A DNA stretch of 64,000 nucleotides, taken from assembly GCF_905404315.1 (NCBI RefSeq), contig NC_066282.1, positions 10,006,501 to 10,070,500 of the forward strand, written 5' to 3'. A program made the translations under genes and the position numbers. Each line of letters opens with the position of its first letter. Position 1 is the first letter of the stretch. This DNA is from Leptidea sinapis. Its lineage: Eukaryota; Arthropoda; Insecta; Lepidoptera; Pieridae. The notes below the pieces were generated by a model that saw nothing but the letters and a program-made list of their open reading frames with translations, was not told the origin of the DNA and searched no databases. Of the stretch, positions 55,801-63,789 are shown piece after piece.

Positions 55801-58800
55801 TGGTGATGCAAGAGATTGTGGGCGGCGGTGAACACTTAACTCCATGTGACCCGTACGCTCGTTTGTCCTCCTATTCCATAAAAAAAAATGTATTACAAAT
55901 AATAATTACAAAACATTTACAGGAATAGGCATATCTGTTTTTTATGATACGTTTTTTTTATATTTCGTTCATTAATAATACATAATAATAGCATTTAAAA
56001 TATTTTTTTTAACAATAAACAACCGACTTCAAAAACATTATTCCAAAACAATAGATATAATATACACTAAAAAGTATAAAAATATTTGCGTATTTTTGTA
56101 CAATCTAATTAATTAATCTAATTCTAGTTGCGATTATTGTTATTTTTGGAATCGGTGTCCTTCCGCCGCGAACCGCTCTCGCCTCTCGCCTCCTCACAAC
56201 TCAAGCACATCTCACCTATAACTATGTATGTAGGTACAAACCTATCTTGGATGACACTGACTCCATTTGTACATCCAGACATCCAATTATTTGTAATTAC
56301 ATTATTTGTAGAAACAAGGCAGTGTGTTCTATAATAGTCCTGATAAAATTTGAAGGAAGTTATCGTTAAGCTATTAACGTCATATTATGATTATTTTTTA
56401 AAGTGATTGATTTCCTGAATATTTTTTTTATTTCAGCACAATCTACTTACTATTTATGATGAAGATGAAAATGGTGAAAAAGTTGCCTCCGACATAACAA
56501 CATGTTATTTTTGTGCAGCAACATTCTCTGCAACATTTGGTTATTATTACTAAGAAATCACTTACCTTTCTATCTTTTTTTTAAATAAAAATACGGGTGA
56601 GATGAGCAGTACGTTCAGCTGATGGCAGGGCGTGTAATCATATGCCCTGCCCGCTACAATGCAGTGCCGCTCAAGATTCTTGTAAAGCCCAAAAATTTTA
56701 AAACTTTAGACAAGATTTTAAGTCTCATTTACCCAGTAATTTCACTAGTTACGGCGCCCTTCAGACCGAAACACAGTAATGCTTACACATTACTGCTTCA
56801 CGTCAGAAAAAGGTGCCGTTGTGGTACCCATAATCTAGCCGGCATCCTGTGAAAAAGAGACTGCCTTTCAGTAGGTGGTTTGTTATTTGTTCTAAGAACA
56901 TTTGGGATCCTCAAGCAAAAAAAAAAACTACCTAGGCTTAGGCTGAGATGGAGAGAGCTTCGGTTTGGCCAAGGACCGCGACGTAACAATATGTCTTCAA
57001 TTTTCTGAATTTATACTAACATACGACGCCCTTATGATGAAGAATGATATCGTGAGGTAACTTAAAACACATAGAACTACAAGGATATTTTTAGCTCTCG
57101 GCATTTTGTTTATATTTTATACTTATACCTTAGAGGCAACTATGTGGGAAGGGCCAATACGAAAAAGGAGAATAGGACGTCCTAGGAAAAGGTGGATAGA
57201 AGACATTCAAGCGACAGCAGGATACTTAAGGCTGATTTACACGTATTTAGTTGCCAAGTCTTAACTAAATTTTAACTAAATTTCAAGTGACTTAATTTTA
57301 AGTAACCGTTTACACGTAAAAATATCTAGTTAAACTCATTTATTCGCTCAAGATGGACGATGGACGGCTAATACTCTTTATTTTTGTTTCAACTTCTTTA
57401 ACACCAAAATTTGCAATCGCTATGGCTGACGTTATAGCGGCAAGACGATGTTGTTTTGCTTGCTTATTTCTGTAATTTAAGCTTTTAATATTCCATAAAC
57501 AATCGTCCTTTATGTATTCTTCAATGAACCTTATTGTCGTGTCTTCCGTCCACTTCGACATTTTCGAAAGATTTTTATTTATAAATTAAGTAGGAACTAC
57601 GTTGCAATCACTCCGCCAGCTTATGCTTCTCACTTAAATTTAACTAAATTTTGCCTGTCCAAACGTGTCAAGTGATTAGCCACGCCCACCAACTTAACCA
57701 AAAATAGACAAAATTCTATTCTACCTTGTTTACTTGCAACTAAATTTTAACTTGCAACTTCTTACTAAATTTACTGTTTACACGGGTTAAGTCACTTAAA
57801 ATTAAGTTAAAATTTAATAAATTTTTAGTCAACTTGATACGTGTAAATCAGCCTTTATGGAAAAAGATAGCAATGGAAAAAGAGGCATGGAACAAGCTGG
57901 AGGAGGCCTATACCCATAAAGGGGTTCCAATCAATAATGATGAAGACAGCACATGACAACAGTCATTAATAAAAATAAAAATTATATATTTTTTATCTAT
58001 GTAAATAATGCTAACAATAAGTAATATTTATTATAATAGATGTAATCATAGATATAACTGTAAGAATGTAATTTAATTGTAGATTGGAAATAAATAAGTT
58101 TTATTATTATTATCATATAAAATATCGTATATTGGATGCATCAACTTTGAGTTTGAATTTGTTGTTTATGAAAGGATTCTTCGTGAACATCATGTTCGTG
58201 ATTACCGTCATAATAATTATTAACAATTATTAGTAATCGCATCCAAGTTTATTCGGCAAATCAGATTTCATGTTATCTGATGTTTTATAGGTCGTACCAC
58301 GACCCTTAATAAACTAAAGAAGAAGTGCTGTGCTGTTGTGAACCAAGAAAACAAATTAAGAGATTGAAATAAAACCTTACAAAGAGAAAATAAAAATCGA
58401 ACAAAATTTAACAGCTGAATATTGTATTATATCGATAAATTCATAATTGCAGGTGGCATTGGTACTCTCGTTGGAACAGCTACGAACTTCGTGTTCAAAG
58501 GTTTATTTTCAAAGTAATTATCATTTTACATTTAATATTTTGCGTGTTCGTAACTAAGTTACCAACATACTTTATGTAAAAGGCATTTATTTACTCAAAA
58601 TTGATTCCTTTAGAATTCTTTTTGGCGTTCTGAGAGAGAAGATGCGGCGCAAGAAACTCTGCCGGCATTCTTTTTTTTGCGCTCTTTTCAATAAAAATAT
58701 AGAATATTGTAAAAATAATCATAGTCTAGTCCCAGGCTGTCCGAATACTTAGATATTCAGCTGTGGAGTAATAAGATTTGCGACACACAGTTACGACGTA

Positions 58801-61800
58801 CATGATGGTACTTGCGCATAAAATTCCTCACCGCTCAAGATCTCTTCTTGGGCTGTGTAGAAAAATTATATTCAATAAACAAGTAACAAACATAAACAGA
58901 TTATGCCTGCTAGCCGGTTAAGTGGAGTTAGTCTTTTATTGGGCGATGTATATGGTCCCAGAAAATGTACAAAACAAATGTGTTACCAGATTTAATAGAA
59001 TTGTTAAAAACGTTTGTACGGGAAATATACTGCTAACTATAGCATAAACGATTTTCTTAATTCAAAGACTGGGAATGAAGCGAACATCTTCAGGCTCTTT
59101 AACTATAAATGTTTATTGTACGACATTACATTATAATCCATATTTTTATAAAAATAACGCCCGCTGAGTTTCTCGCGCCCGTTCTTCTCAGGTCTGATGC
59201 TGTCTATTTTGAATGGTTGTTTGTTTTTGACATTCAATAAGTGATTTTGAATTCTTTTGTTAATAAAATTATTTGAATTTGAATTCAAAGGAAATGATTT
59301 TCTACTGCAAGTATGTCTAATACTAGTCTCAACACACAATTTATTTTTCCTCATTTTTTGTAAAGTAAGAAATATAATCTAAAAAGCTAATACTATGGCA
59401 ATGTGACGCTTTTTTAGCTCTGGGTACCAAAACACATATCTACTGATGTCATTGAACGAGTAGACATCCTTTGGAGTTTATATTAGTTGAATTTGCTCAT
59501 TTATTGGAAAATCGTAGTCATATGTTTTTTTATGGTGATGGTCATTAATATGCTCTGCCCATTACAATGCAGTACCGCTCTGGATTCGTGAGAAACCCAA
59601 AAAATCTGAGCGTGCCTACAATTGTGCTCGTCACCTTGAGACATACGATGTTAAGTCTCATTTGCCCAGTAATTTCACTAGCTACGGCGCCCTTCAGACA
59701 GAAACAATAATGCTTACGCATTACTGCTTCACGGCCTAAATAGGCGCCGTTGTGGTACCCATAATCTAGCCGGCAATCTATGCAAAGAAGCCTCCCACTG
59801 GTGAAGCTTTCAGTTTGAGACAAGAGATGTTAAGTCTCATTAGCCCTGAAAATCCAGTAGCCACAGTCCACTTTTAAACAGTTATAACTAGCACATTACT
59901 GCTTGACGACATGAAAAGTCTCACATATTTTATATAAAGGAATAGGTTATATAAACACAGTTTCCTATACTTGTGTTGATTTTATATCCATTTAATTTTA
60001 CACTAAGATCGTTTCCCTTTAGTTGGTCACGTTTATCCTTTGAAAGTTGTTTGTTTGTTTTGAAATCGGATCACGTGCCGTTGATTAAGTGCCCTCTTTT
60101 ATATGAGCTAAGTAATAGATATTATAATATTATATTATAAGAGAAGATCCTTTTTGTATTTTATATGGAAGAGGAGGATAAACGCCCAAACGCTTGTAAG
60201 GGTCACCTGATGTTAAGTGATCAATGCCGCCCCCAGTGTCATGCAACACCAGAGGAATCACAGGAGCGTATCCAGCCTTTTAGAAAAGTGTACGCGGTCT
60301 TTGTATGTTTATTTGACAACTTTTTGATGATCATTTTTATGTTTTAATCCTTATCTTATATTTACAAATACAATTACTAAATAAAAAAATCCTTGAGAAT
60401 TTATTAATTTTTACAATTCACCAAGATCCGAACCTCATTGTCACTTTTTTTATGGAAAAGGAAGACAAACTAGCGTACGGGACACCTGGCGTAAAGTGAT
60501 CACCGCCGCCCACATTCTCTTGCAACACCAGAGGAATCACAGGAGCATTGCTGGCCTTTAAGGAAGGTGTACACGCTTTATTGAAGGTACCCATGTCGTA
60601 TCGTCCCGGAAAAACCATACAAGGAAGCTCATTCCACAGCTTTGTAGTACTCTTGCAAAATATTTAAAGCTTCATCATTACACAAATAACATTAATTAAT
60701 AATATAATATATTAACAAACAATACTCTGGTGTGTAAGCTATATTATTGTAAAGTTTCATCAAAATCCATTCAGTAGTTTTTGCGTTAAAGAAGTTCAAA
60801 CATACATCCCGACATACAAACTTTCACATTTATAATATTACTAGCTGACCCGGCAAACGTTGTTTTGCCATATAAAGTATAATTCACGCGATAGTTTTAT
60901 AAATAATAGCCTTTGTGTTATTCTGGTGTGTAAGCTATATTATTGTAAAGTTTCATCAAAATCCATCCAGTAGTTTTTGCGTTAAAGAAGTTCAAACATA
61001 CATCCAGACATACAAACTTTCATATTTATAATATTATTATAATAGGATAAAACATTAATGTAACGCATAAATCCAAATATGTTATGTGCTCGTAACTTAT
61101 ATATTAAGGTTTTATGTATTATATATTTCCATTGTTTAATGTTTCAGAGCCTATCCAGTCGCACCAGAATATCTGTCGTTTCCAAAATTTTCTGCCTTTT
61201 CAATACCGTACATGTTGATGATGGAAGGTGCCATGTACCTTTATTTATTAATTGTTTATTTTGGATTTCTAAGGTAAACTATTTTCACAAATAAATTAAG
61301 AAATATTCTTTAGAATACGGGAGTAAACAGTCGAATTTTAAGATTCCAAAACTTTAACTCCTTATCCCTACTAATATTATGAATGTGAATGTAAGTTTGT
61401 TTGTTACGCTTTCACGCCTAAACCACTGAACCAATTTTGATGAAAGTTAATACAGAAATAGATTAGAGCTTGAAAAAGGACGTAGGCTACCTTTATATTG
61501 CGAAAACATAAAGGGAGGGGTTGAAATAGGGGATGGAAGTTTGAATGGAAATTCGTCATTTTCGAAAATAAAACCATAAACTATGTATTTAAGCACTTGA
61601 TAAGTAGTAATGTACAAGCATTTGTTCGAGCATTTTTGAAAATTTGACCTACATGGGAATGAAATACTATTAAAAAGACTGTCCACAATGACAAGGGATA
61701 TCCGCTGTATCATAAAAGAGTGCCACTAGCAGCGGAAAGAGCAGTTTGTATGTGTATTTTTCGAAAACTATCCTAAAAAATTAAAATGCTGCCCAAAGTA

Positions 61801-62221
61801 ACTATTCTACGCGGACGAAGTTGCGAGAAAAACTAGTATTAAACAAAAAAAAATTGTACGTTTACTATGTCATATAATATGGAAGCACACAATGTATTTA
61901 TTGTAAAACATAATATTTATCTCAAGAAAATCATAAAATGATAAGTTTGTTGTGTATGGTTAAAACTAACATGCAGATTACAGTTTCACTGTACACGCAA
62001 ATATTGTGTTCATTTTAAATGAAACAAATAAATTGTACGAAAATTCAAGACGTTCGTTTGAAACTGTTAATAAAGCTAAAAAAATAATGACTTGGCAAAT
62101 TTGTAGACCAAAAAGTGCTGCAGCAGAAAAGGCAAAATTAACACCAGAGGGTATAGAAGCAGCTAAAAAAACAGTGACCGAAAATTTACAAAGCTTGGGT
62201 AAAATAACATTCTGGGAAATT
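49840..62221 (+). CDS. SLC13/INDY-type sodium-coupled dicarboxylate, citrate or sulfate transporter, exons 1-9 (N-terminal 335 residues)
   Basis: Exons: 49840-49931, 50899-51022, 52329-52481, 53655-53770, 54527-54641, 56437-56539, 58453-58513, 61148-61273, 62107-62221. Every junction is GT-AG and the phases match (2,0,0,2,0,1,2,2,0); the next exon lies beyond the window. The exon 6 donor (G|GTTATT) is weak. Family marks: a long N-terminal cytoplasmic start, TM1 in exon 2, '[18 protein letters not shown]' (exon 3), '[20 protein letters not shown]' (exon 4), '[15 protein letters not shown]' with T179-N180-T181 at the place of the SLC13 SNT sodium/substrate motif (exon 5), '[12 protein letters not shown]' residues 235-246 (exons 6-7) and a cytoplasmic '[14 protein letters not shown]' loop (exon 9). 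The fly INDY protein, a plasma-membrane carrier of Krebs-cycle intermediates, is the obvious relative. Substrate and sodium dependence cannot be read. The C-terminal half with the second SNT motif is off-window. Introns are full of transposons. Confidence 0.88.
50791..50830. repeat. perfect 40-bp palindrome in SLC13 intron 1
   Basis: Left half AGAACAGCATCAGTTGGTCT (50791-50810) is followed directly by its exact reverse complement with no spacer. It ends 66 bp before the exon 2 acceptor AG (50897-50898). Confidence 0.95.
51055..51900 (+). pseudogene. RT C-terminal remnant of a family B-like LINE in SLC13 intron 2
   Basis: Pieces in shifted + frames: '[18 protein letters not shown]', '[20 protein letters not shown]', '[19 protein letters not shown]', '[16 protein letters not shown]', '[10 protein letters not shown]', '[11 protein letters not shown]'. 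The same pattern occurs in the family B remnant at 13040-13300. Multiple frameshifts. It is 5'-truncated before the RT palm. Confidence 0.65.
51950..52100. mobile_element. 151-bp MITE with perfect 30-bp inverted ends
   Basis: 51950-51979 (starts ATCCAAATGATTTGAGTTTT) and 52071-52100 are exact reverse complements over 30 bp. The flanks allow a short A/T duplication (ATA on both sides). Non-coding interior of 91 bp. It lies in SLC13 intron 2. Confidence 0.9.
53222..53400 (-). mobile_element. family A 3' fragment in SLC13 intron 3
   Basis: On the - strand: 'gagacgatactacatgcgtaccttcaaaaaa', 'cataCTCCTTCCTTAAGG'-type block, 'ggtgcaagacaat', 'gtggttgtgatcacttaacaccaggtgacgc', 'ctcgtttgttctctttttcc'. 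Truncated to the last ~180 bp. Confidence 0.7.
53942..54169. mobile_element. 228-bp inverted-repeat element in SLC13 intron 4
   Basis: Left end 'atttatacgtctagataga' (53942-53960) and right end 54151-54169 are reverse complements. The body includes 'aaacatcgac', 'cttacctctattttgagcag' and 'gcgagtgtaagacgtagcttgtcacgcaca'. A decayed reversed copy lies at 19640-19860. Non-coding. Confidence 0.7.
55140..55570 (+). other. G+C-rich block, possibly the 5' region of a non-LTR element
   Basis: This segment in SLC13 intron 5 is sharply richer in G+C than its flanks. It contains 'ttatccgagcaacgggcgcggtggcc', 'ggttacccgccaaacgtggtggagg', 'atcagtgcccctccattggtggcgg'. Only a short frame is open (55337-55561). 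Thirty-five bases later a family A 3' end begins, so the pair may be one family A-type element that lost its middle. I saw no direct match to the 5' leader at 6880-7047. Confidence 0.4.
55605..55892 (+). mobile_element. family A 3' end in SLC13 intron 5
   Basis: A clean copy of the family 3' end: 'catctggatgtgtgg.ggtcctccac', 'aaggagctttcttccacgtactac', 'ccgggacgatacgacatgggtacc', 'ggccggcatcttgtgattcctctgg', 'cgtacgctcgtttgtcctcctattccataaaaaaaa'. It reads as '[19 protein letters not shown]' in one frame. The coding part is only the RT tail. Confidence 0.8.
56583..56862 (-). repeat. family C element in SLC13 intron 6
   Basis: It lies reversed, from 'aataaaaatacgggtgagatgagcag' through 'cattacaatgcagtgccgctca'-type and 'tttcactagttacggcgcccttcagaccg' to 'gttgtggtacccataatctagccggcatcc'. 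The open + frame at 56622-56852 is the usual family artefact. Confidence 0.7.
57229..57854 (-). mobile_element. 626-bp PIF/Harbinger-like element with MADF-like remnant
   Basis: The ends are inverted (AGGCTGATTTACACGTAT at 57229 and the reverse complement ending 57854), with more diverged subterminal 'taactaaattt' repeats inside. The flanking TTA at 57226-57228 and 57855-57857 is the 3-bp TWA duplication of PIF/Harbinger. It carries a start-complete MADF-type ORF on the - strand but no transposase. It looks like an internally deleted derivative of an autonomous element. Confidence 0.75.
57340..57561 (-). CDS. MADF-like DNA-binding protein, N-terminal remnant (73 codons)
   Basis: The ATG on the - strand at 57561 gives '[20 protein letters not shown]', '[20 protein letters not shown]' and 'AAITSAIA', then '[11 protein letters not shown]'. 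The pattern W..+...FI..Y....CLW+.KS..Y+N+..+ is the first two helices of a MADF (Myb/SANT-like) domain. It breaks off at 'SRPSSILSE' near the element's left end, short of a full protein. PIF/Harbinger elements encode such a protein beside the transposase to bind the inverted repeats. Here it is probably a leftover. Confidence 0.6.
   Translation of the reverse strand: MSKWTEDTTIRFIEEYIKDDCLWNIKSLNYRNKQAKQHRLAAITSAIAIANFGVKEVETKIKSISRPSSILSE
58585..58765 (-). mobile_element. 3' end of a LINE in SLC13 intron 7
   Basis: On the - strand: 'attgaaaagagcgc', 'agaatgccggcagagtttcttgcgccgc', 'cttctctctcagaacgcc'. This is a widespread lepidopteran LINE 3' UTR motif, distinct from family B though similar in plan. 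No coding part was seen. Confidence 0.5.
58880..59290 (+). mobile_element. family B non-LTR 3' end in SLC13 intron 7
   Basis: Coding scraps '[20 protein letters not shown]' precede 'gattttcttaattcaaagactggga', 'tgtacgacattacattataatcc', 'cgcccgctgagtttctcgcgcccg', 'attcaataagtgattttgaattc' and 'tttgaatttgaattc'. It is a 5'-truncated, indel-rich copy. Confidence 0.7.
59515..59805 (-). repeat. family C element in SLC13 intron 7
   Basis: Reversed copy with the complete head ('gttgtggtacccataatctagccggcaatctatgcaaagaagcctcccactgg'-type end at 59747-59804) and a body 'tcacctgagacat'-like, 'tttcactagctacggcgcccttcagac'. The - frame at 59545-59823 is its usual artefact. Confidence 0.7.
60160..60305 (-). 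mobile_element. family A 3' fragment in SLC13 intron 7
   Basis: Reversed last ~140 bp of family A: 'aaagaccgcgtacact', 'ggctggatacgctcctgtgattcctctggtgttgcatgac', 'gatcacttaacatcaggtgaccc', 'tcctcctcttccatat'. Confidence 0.7.
60442..60655 (-). mobile_element. family A 3' fragment in SLC13 intron 7
   Basis: Reversed: 'gtactacaaagctgtggaatgagcttccttgtatgg', 'gggacgatacgacatgggtacc', 'aagcgtgtacaccttccttaaaggcc', 'cacaggtgtcccgtacgctagtttgtcttcc'. Second family A tail within 300 bp. Confidence 0.7.
60723..61045 (+). repeat. two tandem ~120-bp units around a family F head
   Basis: Units 60723-60842 and 60920-61042 share 'ctggtgtgtaagctatattattgtaaagtttcatcaaaatccat', 'agtagtttttgcgttaaagaagttcaaacatacatcc' and 'acatacaaactttca.atttataatatta', about 95% alike. 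Between them is 'ctagctgacccggcaaacgttgttttgcc'. It looks like two family F-type copies in a row, with the head of the second following the tail of the first. Confidence 0.75.
61365..61836 (+). mobile_element. Helitron-like non-autonomous element in SLC13 intron 8
   Basis: It begins TCCCTACTAATATTATG after an A and ends GCGAGAAAAACTAG before a T. This meets the Helitron rules (5' TC, 3' CTRR, insertion between A and T, no duplication). Relatives are at 29132-29500 (-) and 31510-31985 (+). It encodes no Rep/helicase. No clear 3' hairpin was verified, so the class is tentative. Confidence 0.5.
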
Positions 62222-62387
62222 GTAAGTACAACATCGTATGTTATCTACAGTTCAAATGAAATATTGAGTTAAATAAATTTACATAATTTAACGATAGCAA
62301 ATTTGATGGATACAACTCCATATAGTATCTTTTGTTCAAAGATTGAATATTTCTTCTCATGCAGCATGTTATTGCAATGATATAATA

Positions 62388-63671
62388 CATGGGGCACACT
62401 AAAAGTTTTGCACTTCTAGCTAATCGGAATCATTTGAATTTCAAATGTTATATTTTTTTAAAACGTTGAAACCTTATTAGTAATAAAAAAGCAATTGGCG
62501 GGAAATTATTTGTCAATTGTTTTATAACACTCATCAAAGTCCTACGTACGCATCGAAAATGGAATTAAGTCGAAAAGATTTTAAAGCGATGATTTTTTAT
62601 GATTTTAAAAGTTCTCTCTGTCCGCATGACTGTGCAGCTCGTCTACAAAATGTTTTGGGGAGAGAACCATCTTGCTTGAGCACCGTGAGGAAACGGTTTG
62701 CTGAATTTGAGAGAGGTCGGGTTTCTATACATGACGAATTTCGTGAAGGGCGGCATTCAACTGCCGTCAACGAAAATAATGTGGCTACTGATAAGCGGCG
62801 AATTGAAGATAACCCGCGGATTACCTATGAGACAATTCGAGGACAATTGGGGATTGGTATGAGCCAAATTCAGAAAATTTTACACGAAGAATTGAAAGTT
62901 CGGAAACTTTTATATCGTTGGATCCCTCGTGAACTGACAGCGGAGCAGAAGCGGGCTCGCGTGGAATGGTGCCCAAAGATGCTAATGAAGTACGACCACG
63001 GACATTCTAATGCTGTTTAGGACATTGTCACAGGAGACGAAACGTGGATTTATTGTTTTGAACCCGAAAACAAACAGCAATTTTGTGAATGGGTGTTTGA
63101 AAATGAGAACAGGCCAACATAAGTGAGGCAGGCGAGAAACGTTTGTAAAAAAAATATCGCATTTCTTTTATCAGCTAGTGCCCATCTACACAATTCCAGT
63201 TGTGTTAATGCCGAGTGGTATTCTACCACTTGTTTACCCAGGGTGTTAAAAAAATCCGGAAAGATGACATTTTTGGTCATCTTTCTTTGGTAATCTTTAT
63301 ATCATGTAAACACTTCTTCACACACGGCCAACAAAACTAAGTTATTGTTAGCTTCTGAAAAAGTACAACTCGTCACCCATCCTGCACATAGCCCCGACCT
63401 AGCATCCTGTGGTTTCTGTATTTTTCCAAAAATCAAAGATTTGATGAAAAGTTTCACATTTACCAAATCCGAAGAGGCAGTGATAGCGTTCAATCAGCAC
63501 GTAGAAAACATACCTTCGGATCTGTGGTCCTCCTGTTTTAAGAAATCGTTCGAATGCATGAAAAAAATGTTTAAAATGTAATGAAGAGTATTTTGAAAAG
63601 CAACAAACATAATATTTTGGTTATAACATGTTATTTTTTTAAGTTATACAAAACTTTTAGTGTGACCTTCG
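62388..63671 (+). mobile_element. complete mariner-type transposon, inactive
   Basis: The 1284-bp element lies between TA (62386-62387) and TA (63672-63673). The ends are inverted: 'catggggcacactaaaagttttg' at the left and the reverse complement of 'caaaacttttagtgtgaccttcg' at the right (about 19 of 23 match, with a perfect 16-bp core cacactaaaagttttg). It contains one decayed transposase gene. It lies in SLC13 intron 9. Length, ends and TA target are standard for mariner. Confidence 0.9.
62559..63581 (+). pseudogene. mariner transposase, nonsense- and catalysis-defective
   Basis: Cut-and-paste DDE/D transposase. From ATG 62559: 'MELSRKDFKAMIFYDFKSS', helix-turn-helix regions ('STVRKRFAEFERGR', 'TYETIRGQLGIGMSQIQKIL') and 'RWIPRELTAEQKRARVEWC'. 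TAG at 63018-63020 interrupts 'NAV*DIVTGDETWIY' (first catalytic Asp kept, codon 63036-63038), and TAA follows at 63120-63122. Later the expected 'HHDN' is 'YHVN' (Val codon 63306-63308) and the third Asp is Gly ('LASCG', codon 63411-63413), exactly 34 residues apart as in D34D. The gene ends at 'KKMFKM' and TAA 63579-63581. A frameshift pair lies in between. Clearly dead. Confidence 0.85.
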
Positions 63672-63789
63672 TATATGGCTGTGTGTGAGTACTATTTAAG
63701 AAGACAGGCGTTAATTTAACTTTCTCCTTGTTTGGTAAATAATTACTCATGCCATTTAATAAATAGAGTATTAAAAATCCAATAAAAGA

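Larger units (their letters stand above)
57125..58115 (+). mobile_element. LINE tail interrupted by a Harbinger-like element (SLC13 intron 6)
   Basis: The left part (57125-57228) encodes '[16 protein letters not shown]' and 'QATAGYL'. The right part (57855-57950) encodes '[20 protein letters not shown]', ending at TGA near 57953. The parts become one frame when the insert and one TTA are removed. A short 3' UTR ends in 'aataagttttattattattatta'. It is the C-terminal tail of a non-LTR polymerase. Confidence 0.75.

Noticed and set aside
56622..56852. Open frame through a family C element
   Set aside because: The same frame recurs with different breaks in other family C copies, so it is repeat-borne chance.
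60723..61045. Possible CRISPR-like array (two direct repeats)
   Set aside because: Only two long units with a transposon head between them in a eukaryotic intron; no short regular repeat-spacer pattern.
63050..63280. - strand frame inside the mariner
   Set aside because: Shadow of the broken transposase on the opposite strand.
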